DNA of 14,320 nt from Nocardiopsaceae bacterium (GCA_031254715.1 JAIRTY010000561.1:1-14320), one strand, 5' to 3'. Counted from the first letter of the stretch, positions 1 to 7,476 are shown. Translations and numbers: made by a program. The notes: generated from the sequence alone by a model not told the origin.

Positions 1-1843
1 CGGTCAGGAACACCACCGGGAACTCCAGGCCCTTGGCCGTGTGCAGGGTCATGAGCGTGACCATGCCGCCGTGCTCGGCGCCCTCGGGTATCTCGTCGGC
101 GTCGGCGACCAGCGAGACCTGTTCCAGGAAGTCGGCCAGCGAGCCCCGTCCCGCGGCCTCGCCCTCGCCGGTGCCTATCGTCTGACCGGCGTCGAACTCA
201 CGTGCCACCGAGACCATCTCGGTCAGGTTCTCGATCCGGCTGGCGTCCTGGAGGTCCTTGGACGCCTGCAGCTCGGCCAGGTACCCGGTGCGGTCGAGCA
301 CCGCCTCGGCCAGTTCCGCGACCGGCGTCCCAGCTGCCTCATCCGCCCGGAGCCCCGCCATCAGCTCGTTGAACGACTCGATCGCCCGCACCGACCGGGC
401 CGCCAGCGCCGGCGCCTCCCCCGGCCTGGCCAGCGCCTCAGCGAACGTGATGCGGTCCCGCTGCGCGAGCGCGACGACGCACGCCTCCGCCCGGTCGCCG
501 ATCCCCCGGCGGGGCACGTTGAGCACCCGGCGCAGCGACACCTCGTCCCCCGGGTTGGCGATCAGCCGCAGGTAAGCGAGCAGGTCGCGGACTTCCCGGC
601 GCTCGTAGAAGCGGACGCCGCCCACCACCCGGTAAGGCAGCCCGGCCCGGATGAAGACTTCCTCGAACACCCGGGACTGGGCGTTGGTGCGGTAGAACAC
701 CGCGACCTCCCCGGGGATGGCCTCGCCGTCGTCGGTGAGCCGGTCCACCTCCTCGGCCACGAACGCCGCCTCGTCGTGCTCGCTGTCGGCGACGTAGCCG
801 GTGATCGGGGGCCCATCGCCGACCTCGGTCCAGAGCTTCTTCGGCGTGCGGCCGGAGTTGCGCGACACCACGGCGTTGGCTGCCGAGAGGATGTTCTGGG
901 TGGAGCGGTAGTTCTGCTCCAGCATGATGACCGTGGCGCCGGGAAAGTCGCGGGTGAACTCCTCGATGTTGCGGATGGTCGCGCCCCGGAACGCGTAGAT
1001 GGACTGGTCGGCGTCGCCCACCACGCACAGCTCGGCGGCCGGCGGCGGGCCGGGATCAGGCGAGTCCGCGTACTCCGGCGGCAGTTCCGGCACATCCCGG
1101 TCGGGGGCCTTCGCCTGCCCGACCAGCTCCCGCACCAGCACGTACTGCGCGTGGTTGGTGTCCTGGTACTCATCGACCAGGACATGCCGGAACCGGCGCC
1201 GGTAGGCCTCAGCCACCTCCGGGAACGCCTGCAGCAGGAAGACCGTGGTCATGATCAGGTCGTCGAAGTCCATCGCCCCGGCGGCTACCAGCCGGCGCTG
1301 GTACTCCCCGTAGGCCTCGGCCAGGGCCTTCTCCCGGTACCCCTCGGCCCTGGCAGCGAACGTCTCGTGGTCGATCAGCTCGTTCTTCAGGTTCGAGACC
1401 TGGGCCAGCATCCCCTTCGGCGGGTGATGCTTGCTGTCCAGGTCAAGCTCCCGGCACACCAGGGCCATCAGCCGCTGCGAGTCGGCCTGGTCGTAGATGG
1501 AGAACGAGGACGGGTACCCGAACCTGGTGGCCTCCCGGCGCAGGATGCGCACGCAGGCGGAGTGGAACGTCATCACCCACATGGCCCGGGCCCTGGCGCC
1601 GGTCAGCGAGGCGGCCCGGTCAGCCATCTCGCCCGCCGCCTTGTTGGTGAACGTGATCGCCAGGATCTCGCTCGGCCGGGCCTCCCTGGCCGCGAGCAGG
1701 TAGGCGATCCGCCTGGTCAGCACCCGGGTCTTACCGGAGCCCGCCCCGGCCACGACCAGCAGCGGGCCGCCTTCGTGTACGACGGCCGCCCGCTGCTGCG
1801 GGTTGAGGCCATCCAGCAGGGCATCGGCGGCGGTGACGGTCAC
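1..1843 (-). CDS. pcrA: ATP-dependent DNA helicase PcrA/UvrD1 (superfamily 1), C-terminus off the left edge
   Basis: This 3'-5' DNA helicase of the UvrD/Rep/PcrA family unwinds DNA in repair and replication-fork rescue. About 614 codons are present. Motifs appear in order from the start: Q motif LNPQQRAAV (residues 13-21), Walker A AGAGSGKT (32-39), motif Ia ITFTNKAAGEM, Walker B DEYQDTN (224-230), motif III VGDADQSIYAFRGA, motif IV LEQNYRS, and motif V LHTAKGLEFPVVFLT at the window edge. Motif VI and the C-terminal tail are missing only because the window ends. The reading frame is unbroken where I checked it (Walker A, Walker B, edge). The GTG at 1843 is chosen because a TAGGCT -10 box lies 7 bases upstream and the Q motif is at the expected distance. 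Between motifs II and III is a proline- and acid-rich insert of roughly 25 residues. UvrD2 is unlikely because actinobacterial UvrD2 carries an HRDC domain, which cannot be checked here. Confidence 0.93.
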   Translation of the reverse strand, partial: MTVTAADALLDGLNPQQRAAVVHEGGPLLVVAGAGSGKTRVLTRRIAYLLAAREARPSEILAITFTNKAAGEMADRAASLTGARARAMWVMTFHSACVRILRREATRFGYPSSFSIYDQADSQRLMALVCRELDLDSKHHPPKGMLAQVSNLKNELIDHETFAARAEGYREKALAEAYGEYQRRLVAAGAMDFDDLIMTTVFLLQAFPEVAEAYRRRFRHVLVDEYQDTNHAQYVLVRELVGQAKAPDRDVPELPPEYADSPDPGPPPAAELCVVGDADQSIYAFRGATIRNIEEFTRDFPGATVIMLEQNYRSTQNILSAANAVVSRNSGRTPKKLWTEVGDGPPITGYVADSEHDEAAFVAEEVDRLTDDGEAIPGEVAVFYRTNAQSRVFEEVFIRAGLPYRVVGGVRFYERREVRDLLAYLRLIANPGDEVSLRRVLNVPRRGIGDRAEACVVALAQRDRITFAEALARPGEAPALAARSVRAIESFNELMAGLRADEAAGTPVAELAEAVLDRTGYLAELQASKDLQDASRIENLTEMVSVAREFDAGQTIGTGEGEAAGRGSLADFLEQVSLVADADEIPEGAEHGGMVTLMTLHTAKGLEFPVVFLT

Positions 1844-1850
1844 CTGCCCA

Positions 1851-1856
1851 AGCCTA
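1851..1856 (-). promoter_or_regulatory. Candidate -10 box (TAGGCT) for a leaderless pcrA transcript
   Basis: Read on the minus strand, TAGGCT fits the actinobacterial TANNNT -10 pattern and is followed by 7 bases and then the GTG start. No Shine-Dalgarno sequence precedes the GTG. Transcription would therefore begin at or next to the start codon. No good -35 element is visible. The rest of the 78-bp gap to the permease is almost pure G+C, with a weak inverted repeat (1887-1893 with 1910-1916) that might end the permease transcript. Confidence 0.5.
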
Positions 1857-1921
1857 GGGGCTCCCGCCGACGTTCCGTGGCCGCGCGGCGCGCCTGCCGC
1901 GCCCGCCCCGCGCGCCCCGGC

Positions 1922-3511
1922 TCACGCCCCGGGCGGGGGCACGTGCCCCTCCTCCGTGACCAGCGTGGGCGTGGACCTGGTGAGGGTCTCCTTCCGGAAG
2001 AACGAGGCCTCCGTCACCCGGCAGTACCAGAAGAACGCCAGCCCCACCAGCGCCGCCCCGACCGCGATCACGAACGCGCCGCCGATCTGCCAGTGCAGGC
2101 CCGGCACGGTCCACATCGTGAAGTCGTTGGCGGTGGCCACGTCGTAGTCAAGCCACACGCTCCAGCCGCCGAGGAAGAACAGCATCAGCGCGCCGGCGAC
2201 CGGCAGGATGCCCTGCATCCACAGGTTCCGCATGCTGGTGGTCAGGTTGTCCCGGTAGTACCAGGCACACGCGAAGCCGGTCAGCCCGTAGTAGAACGCG
2301 ATGTACAGGCCGATCGCGATCACCGCGTCGCCAATCACCCCGATCCCGTTCGACGCGTAGTTGAACGACACGTAGACGATGATCGAGATCGCGCCCATGA
2401 CCACCGTGGACACGGTCGGGGTGAGGTAGCGCCGGTGGATCTTCCCGAACGACGCCGGGATGGCCTTGTACACCGCCATCGACAGGGTGGTGCGCGCGGT
2501 CGGCAGGATCGTGGTCTGGGTGGATGCCGCCGCCGACGAGAGCACCATCAGCAGCAGCAGGTGGCTCAGGAACGAGCCGAACCCGGAGGTGCCGAAGACG
2601 GCTCCGCCCTGCACCGACAGCACGTCGCCGGCGTTCGCCAGGTTACCCAGGCCGTTGCCGTGGGTCCCGATCCCGGCAAACGACTGCATCGAGAAGATGA
2701 CCAGCGCATACGTGGCCAGCAGGATGAGGGTGGACAGGATCGCCGCGCGGCCCGGGGTCTTGTTCCTGTCCTTGGTTTCCTCGTTGACAGCGACGGCGGT
2801 GTCCCAGCCCCAGTAGATGAAGACCATCAGGATGACGCCGCCGACGAAGGAACTGAAGCTGGACACCCGGAACGGGTTGAGCCACTGGATGCTCGGCGTC
2901 AGATGCCCGGGGGGCGCGTGCCCGCCGCCCACCTTGACCAGTGCCGTCACCGACAGCACCAGCAGCATCACCAGCTCGATGCCCAGCAGGATCTTCTGGA
3001 AGTTGGCCGATACCTCGATGCCCCGGTAGCAGATGTAGGTCATCACCACGATCCACAGCACCCCTACCAGCAGCACCCACCCGCTGGTCGGGTTGTTGCC
3101 GATGCCCTTGGCGTTGAAAAGCAGGAACCCGTACTGGCCGGCCACCTGCGCCAGGCTCGCCATGACCAGCACGTCGGAGGCGACGATCGCCCAGCCGCCG
3201 GCCCAGCCGGTCCGCGGCCCGAACGCCCTGGTCGCCCACGTGAACGTGGTGCCGCAGTCGGGGTCGGCCTTGTTCAGCTCGCTGTAGCCGATGGACGTCA
3301 GCAGCATCGGCACGAAGGCGAGAACGGCGACGGCCGGAGCCTGCAGCCCGACGATCGCGACGACGAACACCAGCGTGGCCGCGATGCTGTAGGCAGGGGC
3401 GACCGAGGCGGTCGCGATGATGGTGGTGGATATCAGCCCGAGCGCCCCGGATTTCAGGCCCTTCTCCGCCGGCCGCTCGGCATGCAGGATCATCTGCCCG
3501 TCTATGGCCAT
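1922..3511 (-). CDS. APC-family amino acid/polyamine permease
   Basis: This is a 529-residue inner-membrane transporter of the amino acid-polyamine-organocation superfamily, most likely a secondary carrier for an amino acid or amine. About twelve hydrophobic segments can be placed near residues 22-44, 47-69, 103-126, 144-162, 174-193, 222-244, 256-280, 311-331, 367-386, 396-418, 434-454 and 476-497. The family signature after helix 6 (GWDTAVAVNEETKDRNKTPG, residues 235-254) is clear, as is the small-residue first helix (STTIIATASVAPAYS). The ATG at 3511 has a run of seven G two bases upstream; a second ATG at residue 7 is an alternative. The gene is transcribed away from the saccharopine-dehydrogenase-like and aldehyde dehydrogenase genes across a shared control region, suggesting it imports their substrate. 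That link is inference, and the substrate cannot be read from the sequence. Confidence 0.92.
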   Translation of the reverse strand: MAIDGQMILHAERPAEKGLKSGALGLISTTIIATASVAPAYSIAATLVFVVAIVGLQAPAVAVLAFVPMLLTSIGYSELNKADPDCGTTFTWATRAFGPRTGWAGGWAIVASDVLVMASLAQVAGQYGFLLFNAKGIGNNPTSGWVLLVGVLWIVVMTYICYRGIEVSANFQKILLGIELVMLLVLSVTALVKVGGGHAPPGHLTPSIQWLNPFRVSSFSSFVGGVILMVFIYWGWDTAVAVNEETKDRNKTPGRAAILSTLILLATYALVIFSMQSFAGIGTHGNGLGNLANAGDVLSVQGGAVFGTSGFGSFLSHLLLLMVLSSAAASTQTTILPTARTTLSMAVYKAIPASFGKIHRRYLTPTVSTVVMGAISIIVYVSFNYASNGIGVIGDAVIAIGLYIAFYYGLTGFACAWYYRDNLTTSMRNLWMQGILPVAGALMLFFLGGWSVWLDYDVATANDFTMWTVPGLHWQIGGAFVIAVGAALVGLAFFWYCRVTEASFFRKETLTRSTPTLVTEEGHVPPPGA

Positions 3512-3622
3512 GGCCCCCCCAAGTCACCAACGGCCGCGGTAACACGCTCCCCAGCCCCGATTCCGCACGGCGGCACGCCGACGGAGGCAACGAGCCCGCC
3601 GCGCTGGCGGCACGCCCCCAGT

Positions 3623-3643
3623 ACTACCAACGGTTCTGGTGGT
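3623..3643. repeat. Operator-like inverted repeat ACTACCA-N7-TGGTGGT
   Basis: Two 7-base arms are separated by 7 bases, with one mismatch between the arms. This is a half-site spacing typical of dimeric repressors. It lies in the divergent promoter region, on the permease side of the second palindrome. No regulator family can be assigned from the motif. Confidence 0.45.
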
Positions 3644-3653
3644 AAAGCGGTTC

Positions 3654-3675
3654 AACAACCACGATTTCAGTTGTT
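3654..3675. repeat. Operator-like inverted repeat AACAAC-N10-GTTGTT
   Basis: This is a perfect pair of 6-base arms with 10 bases between them, 22 bp in all and A+T-rich in a G+C-rich genome. It lies about midway between the first inverted repeat and the -10-like box of the right-hand gene. Its place and symmetry suggest a binding site for a homodimeric regulator of the divergent genes. Confidence 0.5.
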
Positions 3676-3722
3676 TTAGCTATTAATCATAACCGTTCCA
3701 GTCGATCCGGCCAGGTCATCGC

Positions 3723-3728
3723 TAAGAT
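3723..3728 (+). promoter_or_regulatory. Candidate -10 box (TAAGAT) for the saccharopine-dehydrogenase-like gene
   Basis: TAAGAT matches TANNNT and ends 8 bases before the ATG at 3737, giving a leaderless or nearly leaderless transcript. A GGGAG stretch lies only 2 bases before the ATG, too close for ordinary Shine-Dalgarno pairing, which favours the leaderless reading. No clear -35 element is seen. Confidence 0.5.
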
Positions 3729-3736
3729 CGGGAGCT

Positions 3737-4942
3737 ATGCGGATCCTTGTCGTGGGAGCCGGCGGGGTCGGGACCGCGATCGCCCGGATCGCCGCCCGTC
3801 ACCCCTTCGCCGACCTCGTGATCGGCGACTACGACCCGGCCCGGGCACAGCGCGCCGCCGGGGACCGCTACACGGCGGTCCAGGTCGACGCCGCCGACAG
3901 CGACGGGGTGGCCGGCCTGCTGACCGCCAGCAAGTGCGACGTCCTGCTCAACGCGACCGACCCCCGCTTCGTCATGCCGCTGTTCCTGGCCGCGCTCCAG
4001 GCGGGCACGCACTACCTGGACATGGCGATGTCGCTGTCGCATCCGCACCCGGCCGAGCCGTACCGGCAGACCGGGATCAAGCTGGGCGACGAGCAGTTCG
4101 AACTGGCCGCCGAGTGGGAGCGGCGGGGAAAGCTGGCCCTGGTCGGGATGGGCGTGGAGCCGGGGCTGTCGGACGTGTTCGCCCGCTACGCCGCCGACCG
4201 GCTGTTCAGCGATATCACCGAGATCGGCGTCAGGGACGGCGCGAACCTGGTGGTGGAGGGCCACGGCTTCGCGCCCACCTTCTCCATCTGGACCACCATC
4301 GAGGAGTGCCTCAATCCGCCGGTGATCTGGGAGAAGGGAACGGGCTGGCACACCACGGCGCCGTTCTCGGAGCCGGAGGTGTTCACGTTCCCGGCCGGCA
4401 TCGGCCCGGTCGAGTGCGTGAACGTCGAGCACGAGGAAGTGCTGCTGATCCCGCGCTGGGTCGACGCGGGACGGGTGACGTTCAAATACGGTCTGGGCGC
4501 GGAATTCATCGACGTGCTGCAGACCCTGCGCAAGCTCGGCCTGGACCGGACCGAGCCGGTGCGGGCGGGCGGGGTCAGCGTGCCGCCGCGGGACGTGGTG
4601 GCGGCCTGCCTGCCGGACCCGGCCACCCTGGGCGACCGGATGACCGGCGTGACCTGCGCCGGGACCTGGGTGACCGGGACCGGCACCGACGGCGCGCCGC
4701 GCGAGGTCTACCTGTACCACGCCGTGGACAATGCCTGGTCGATGGCGGAGTACGGCTCGCAGGCCGTGGTCTGGCAGACCGCCATCAACCCGGTGGTCGC
4801 GCTGGAACTGATCGACTCCGGGGCCTGGTCAGGGGCGGGCGTGCTCGGGCCAGAGGCACTGCCCGCCGAGCCATATCTGGACCTGCTCACGGGGTACGGC
4901 TCGCCGTGGGTGACCGAGGAACGCCCCCCGGCAGGCCGCTGA
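3737..4942 (+). CDS. Saccharopine-dehydrogenase-like NAD(P)-binding oxidoreductase
   Basis: This is a 401-residue cytoplasmic protein of the saccharopine dehydrogenase / carboxynorspermidine dehydrogenase / homospermidine-synthase-like superfamily. These enzymes make or split a secondary amine with NAD(P)H. The N-terminal Rossmann motif GAGGVG (residues 7-12) is followed by an acidic strand end (VIGDYDP). A second family stretch, NATDPRFVMPLFLAALQAG and then HYLDMA, marks the end of the nucleotide-binding half. The length of about 400 residues fits the single-domain bacterial enzymes and not the bifunctional eukaryotic one. The ATG at 3737 starts directly at the first beta strand (MRILVVGAGG). 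Twenty-eight bases separate its stop from the aldehyde dehydrogenase start, so the two are probably one operon. The exact substrate is unknown; lysine-type or polyamine-type catabolism is an inference from the neighbours. Confidence 0.88.
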   Translation: MRILVVGAGGVGTAIARIAARHPFADLVIGDYDPARAQRAAGDRYTAVQVDAADSDGVAGLLTASKCDVLLNATDPRFVMPLFLAALQAGTHYLDMAMSLSHPHPAEPYRQTGIKLGDEQFELAAEWERRGKLALVGMGVEPGLSDVFARYAADRLFSDITEIGVRDGANLVVEGHGFAPTFSIWTTIEECLNPPVIWEKGTGWHTTAPFSEPEVFTFPAGIGPVECVNVEHEEVLLIPRWVDAGRVTFKYGLGAEFIDVLQTLRKLGLDRTEPVRAGGVSVPPRDVVAACLPDPATLGDRMTGVTCAGTWVTGTGTDGAPREVYLYHAVDNAWSMAEYGSQAVVWQTAINPVVALELIDSGAWSGAGVLGPEALPAEPYLDLLTGYGSPWVTEERPPAGR

Positions 4943-4960
4943 GGGAATTTCATTTCGAAC

Positions 4961-4965
4961 GGAGG
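4961..4965 (+). promoter_or_regulatory. Shine-Dalgarno GGAGG of the aldehyde dehydrogenase gene
   Basis: GGAGG lies 5 bases before the GTG at 4971 and 8 bases before a second GTG at 4974. Either could serve, so the true N-terminus is uncertain by one residue. A strong ribosome site here contrasts with the leaderless-looking first gene and suits an internal operon gene. Confidence 0.7.
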
Positions 4966-4970
4966 GACCC

Positions 4971-6398
4971 GTGGTGCAGGAACTGCGCAACTGGATCGGC
5001 GGACGGTGGACGGACACGTCCTTCGATCGCCGCTACGACCTGGTCAACCCGAGCACGGGCGAGGTGTTCGCCACCGCGCCGCTGTCGGCTGCCACCGAGG
5101 TGGACGCGGCGGTGTCGTCGGCCGCTGACGCCTTTGACGGCTGGCGGGATGCCACCCCCGCCGAGCGCAGCCTGGCGCTGCTGCGGATCGCCGACGGGAT
5201 TGAGTCCCGCGCCGACGAGTTGGTCAAGGCGGAATCCGAGAACACCGGCAAGCCGCTCGGGCTCACCGCTTCGGAGGAGATCCCGCCGATGGTGGACCAG
5301 ATCCGGTTCTTCGCCGGGGCGGCCCGGATGCTGGAGGGCCGGTCGGCGGGCGAGTACATGTCCGGTTTCACCTCGATGATCCGCCGGGAGCCGGTCGGCG
5401 TCTGCGCGGCGGTGACGCCGTGGAACTACCCGATGATGATGGCGGTCTGGAAGTGGGCGCCCGCGCTGGCGGCCGGCAACACCATGGTGCTCAAGCCGTC
5501 GGACACCACCCCGGCCACGACCCTGCTGCTGGCCGAGCTGATGGGCGAGTTCCTGCCGCCGGGCGTGTTCAACGTGGTGTGCGGGGACCGGGACACCGGC
5601 CGGGCGCTGGTCACCCACCCCGGCCCCCGGATGGTGTCGATCACCGGCAGCGTGCGGGCGGGCAGGGAGGTCGCCGCCGCGGCCGCGGCCGACCTCAAGC
5701 GGGTGCACCTGGAGCTCGGCGGCAAGGCCCCGGTGATCGTGTTCGACGACGCGGACGTGGCCAAGACCGCGGAGGCGATCGCGGCGGCCGGCTACTTCAA
5801 CGCGGGCCAGGACTGCACCGCGGCGACCCGGGTACTGGCCGGGCCCCGCATCCACAGCGACCTGGCCGCCGCCCTGGCCGACCAGGCCCGGAACCAGAGC
5901 GTGGGCGGGCCGGACGTGACGGATGCCGACTTCGGCCCGCTGAACAACCCGGCCCAGCTGGAGCGGGTCAGCGGGTTCCTGGACCGGCTGCCCGACCACG
6001 CGCAGGTGCTGGCCGGCGGCCACGCCCGCGGCGGCAAGGGCTTCTTCTTCGAGGCCAGCGTGGTGGACGGGCTGCACCAGAACGACGAGATCATCCAGCA
6101 GGAGGTGTTCGGCCCGGTGATCACGGTGCAGTCGTTCAGCGACGAGGGCGAGGCCCTGCGGTGGGCGAACGGCACCGAGTACGGGCTGGCAGCCTCGGTG
6201 TGGACGACCGACCACGGCCGGGCCATGCGGATGGCCAGGCAGCTGGACTTCGGATGCGTGTGGATCAACACCCACATCCCGCTGGTCGCCGAGATGCCGC
6301 ACGGCGGGTTCAAGCACTCGGGATACGGCAAGGACCTGTCCATGTACGGGTTCGAGGACTACACCCGCGTCAAGCACGTGATGTCCGCGCTCGACTGA
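4971..6398 (+). CDS. Aldehyde dehydrogenase, gamma-aminobutyraldehyde/betaine-aldehyde type
   Basis: This 475-residue NAD(P)-dependent aldehyde dehydrogenase oxidises an aldehyde to the acid, most likely an amino-aldehyde such as 4-aminobutanal. Conserved features are the oxyanion-hole Asn152 in TPWNYP, cofactor-binding Lys175 in LKPSD, the TGS motif at 225-227, general base Glu248 in LELGGK, catalytic Cys282 in NAGQDCTA, and the EVFGPV motif further on. NAGQDC with an ELGGK context resembles gamma-aminobutyraldehyde and betaine aldehyde dehydrogenases. The full family length is present and no active-site residue is missing. It follows the saccharopine-dehydrogenase-like gene by 28 bases, with its own GGAGG ribosome site. 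Product assignment to the subfamily is from memory of the family motifs. Semialdehydes from lysine breakdown are an alternative substrate class. Confidence 0.92.
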   Translation: MVQELRNWIGGRWTDTSFDRRYDLVNPSTGEVFATAPLSAATEVDAAVSSAADAFDGWRDATPAERSLALLRIADGIESRADELVKAESENTGKPLGLTASEEIPPMVDQIRFFAGAARMLEGRSAGEYMSGFTSMIRREPVGVCAAVTPWNYPMMMAVWKWAPALAAGNTMVLKPSDTTPATTLLLAELMGEFLPPGVFNVVCGDRDTGRALVTHPGPRMVSITGSVRAGREVAAAAAADLKRVHLELGGKAPVIVFDDADVAKTAEAIAAAGYFNAGQDCTAATRVLAGPRIHSDLAAALADQARNQSVGGPDVTDADFGPLNNPAQLERVSGFLDRLPDHAQVLAGGHARGGKGFFFEASVVDGLHQNDEIIQQEVFGPVITVQSFSDEGEALRWANGTEYGLAASVWTTDHGRAMRMARQLDFGCVWINTHIPLVAEMPHGGFKHSGYGKDLSMYGFEDYTRVKHVMSALD

Positions 6399-6412
6399 CC
6401 GCCCCCGCCGCG

Positions 6413-6482
6413 ACTTGTCATCCGCCCCAGTCATTTCGGCGCCCGGTTTGTCCCGGTCCCATGACTGGGACGGATGACAAGT
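6413..6482. repeat. Long intergenic inverted repeat (22-bp arms, one mismatch, 26-base loop)
   Basis: The arm at 6413-6434 (begins ACTTGTCATCC) is the reverse complement of 6461-6482 (ends GGATGACAAGT) except for one C/A mismatch (6425 opposite 6470). Pairing stops at the bases just outside and inside the arms. A competing small hairpin is possible: GTCCC at 6456-6460 with GGGAC at 6467-6471, which would use part of the right arm. The element begins 14 bases after the aldehyde dehydrogenase stop, so a terminator for that operon is the simplest reading. There is no T-run, and a dispersed repeat or regulator site is also possible. Confidence 0.75.
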
Positions 6483-6484
6483 GC

Positions 6485-6578
6485 TGCCAGGCGGGCCCGG
6501 GCGCGGCCCGGCTGAGGCTGGGGCGGGCTGGGCTGACCGGGCCGGGTGAGCCGGGCCGGGCAGCCGGCTCAGGCTTCG
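6485..6578. other. G+C-only intergenic stretch with a direct repeat
   Basis: Between the inverted repeat and the PIG-L promoter the sequence is almost entirely G+C with short reiterations. The decamer CCGGGCCGGG occurs at 6537-6546 and again at 6551-6560, a 14-base period. A 6-bp hairpin, CGGGCC (6492-6497) with GGCCCG (6505-6510), is also present. No coding sequence is supported here. It is probably low-complexity spacer. Confidence 0.4.
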
Positions 6579-6584
6579 TAGGAT
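6579..6584 (+). promoter_or_regulatory. Candidate -10 box (TAGGAT) for the first PIG-L gene
   Basis: TAGGAT fits TANNNT and ends 6 bases before the ATG at 6591, the layout of leaderless actinobacterial promoters. A GGAG only 1 base before the ATG is too close to act as a normal ribosome site. This supports independent transcription after the inverted repeat upstream. Confidence 0.55.
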
Positions 6585-6590
6585 CGGAGC

Positions 6591-7310
6591 ATGCTCGACG
6601 ACTCAGAGGTCCGGCGGGTGCTGGTGATCGCGGCTCACCCGGACGACGTGGATTTCGGCTCGGCCGGGACGATCGCGCGCTGGACCGATGCCGGCATCGA
6701 CGTGACGTACTGCATCGTGACCGACGGCGACGCCGGCGGGTACGACGAGTCGGTCCCGCGGCCGGACATGGCCCGGCTCCGCCGCGCCGAGCAGACCGAG
6801 GCCGCCAAGCGGGTCGGCGTGCACGACCTGCGGTTCCTCGGCTACCCGGACGGCCGGGTGGAGGCGACCCTGGGGCTGCGCAAGGACCTGGCCCGGGTGA
6901 TCAGGCAGGTCCGCCCGGACCGGGTGGTCTGCCCGAGCCCGGACCGGAACTACGCCCGGCTCGGCGCCAGCCATCCCGACCACCGGGCGGTCGGCTCGGC
7001 CGCGCTGGACGCCGTATACCCGGACGCGCGCAACCCCTTCGCGTTCGGCGAGCTGGTCGCCGAGGAGGGCCTGCGGCCGTGGACGGTGCGGGAGGTCTGG
7101 GTCTCCGCGAGCCCGGCGGCCGCCCACTACGTGGACGTCACGGACACGTTCGACCGCAAGATCGCCGCGCTGCGGGCGCATGAGAGCCAGACCGGGCACA
7201 TGACCGATCTGGAGCAGCTCCTGCGCGGCTGGGCCAGCCACACGGCAGCCGAGGGCGGGCTCGGCGAAGGCAGGCTGGCCGAGATGTTCCAGGTCCTCGA
7301 CACCGGCTGA
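6591..7310 (+). CDS. PIG-L (LmbE-like) family zinc deacetylase
   Basis: This 239-residue cytoplasmic zinc-dependent amidase/deacetylase belongs to the family that includes MshB, Mca and LmbE. The motif AHPDD (residues 15-19) supplies zinc ligands His16 and Asp19 and the base Asp18. The second motif SHPDHRA (127-133) supplies His131, the third ligand. The TDGDAGG loop after strand 2 is also typical. The length is in the usual 230-300 range. The start at 6591 places the first beta strand (VLVIAAHPDD) at residues 10-19. It stands alone, with a repeat upstream and a 166-base gap before the molybdenum hydroxylase operon, so co-transcription with either side is uncertain. The short length and the sequence around AHPDDVDFG set it apart from the Mca-like gene at 11265-12104. 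Its substrate is unknown. Confidence 0.9.
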   Translation: MLDDSEVRRVLVIAAHPDDVDFGSAGTIARWTDAGIDVTYCIVTDGDAGGYDESVPRPDMARLRRAEQTEAAKRVGVHDLRFLGYPDGRVEATLGLRKDLARVIRQVRPDRVVCPSPDRNYARLGASHPDHRAVGSAALDAVYPDARNPFAFGELVAEEGLRPWTVREVWVSASPAAAHYVDVTDTFDRKIAALRAHESQTGHMTDLEQLLRGWASHTAAEGGLGEGRLAEMFQVLDTG

Positions 7311-7476
7311 CAGCCCGGGTAGGGAAGTTCCTGGCGAAGCCGCCTGCCGCGGCCCCCCGGGAAACCGGTTTATCGCGGGGCGCCATTGGCCAGGCTCAGG
7401 ATGGGCCTAGTGCCCACGCACATCCAGACCTAAGTTTGGCTTCAGGCGTCACTGCCGCCAGAAGAGGAGTCCACGT
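7311..7476 (+). promoter_or_regulatory. Leader and candidate promoter region of the molybdenum hydroxylase operon
   Basis: This 166-base gap holds a perfect 10-bp palindrome AAACCGGTTT (7362-7371), an inverted repeat TGGGC-N5-GCCCA (7402-7416) and a TANNNT-like TAAGTT (7431-7436), followed by a good ribosome site GAGGAG (7464-7469) seven bases before the ATG. The palindromes suggest regulated transcription. The -10 box lacks a convincing -35 partner. None of these sites is proven, but the ribosome site is clear. Confidence 0.4.

Larger units (their letters stand above)
3512..3736. promoter_or_regulatory. Divergent control region between permease and saccharopine-dehydrogenase-like gene
   Basis: These 225 bases contain no gene. 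The part nearest the permease is G+C-rich. From about 3621 to 3700 the sequence is clearly richer in A+T than anywhere else nearby, as expected for a promoter/operator zone. It holds two inverted repeats (3623-3643 and 3654-3675), a widely spaced inverted pair AACGGTT (3629-3635) and AACCGTT (3691-3697), and a -10-like TAAGAT close to the right-hand gene. A shared regulator for both directions is a reasonable inference, but no regulator gene is present in the window. Confidence 0.6.

Noticed and set aside
41..3679. Plus-strand open frame of about 1212 codons
   Set aside because: It runs antisense to pcrA and the permease, whose motifs are unmistakable. The translation is Arg/Gly/Pro/His-rich with no domain. 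Long antisense open frames are routine at this G+C content.
4950..6434. Minus-strand open frame of about 494 codons
   Set aside because: It is the antisense of the aldehyde dehydrogenase, which carries all catalytic residues on the plus strand.
6485..6578. Direct repeats as a CRISPR-like or tandem-repeat element
   Set aside because: There are only two copies of a 10-base G+C motif with a 4-base gap. No regular spacers or array are present.
5420..7183. Plus-strand open frame bridging the aldehyde dehydrogenase and PIG-L genes
   Set aside because: It is out of frame with both real genes, Gly/Arg/Pro-rich, and crosses the intergenic inverted repeat.
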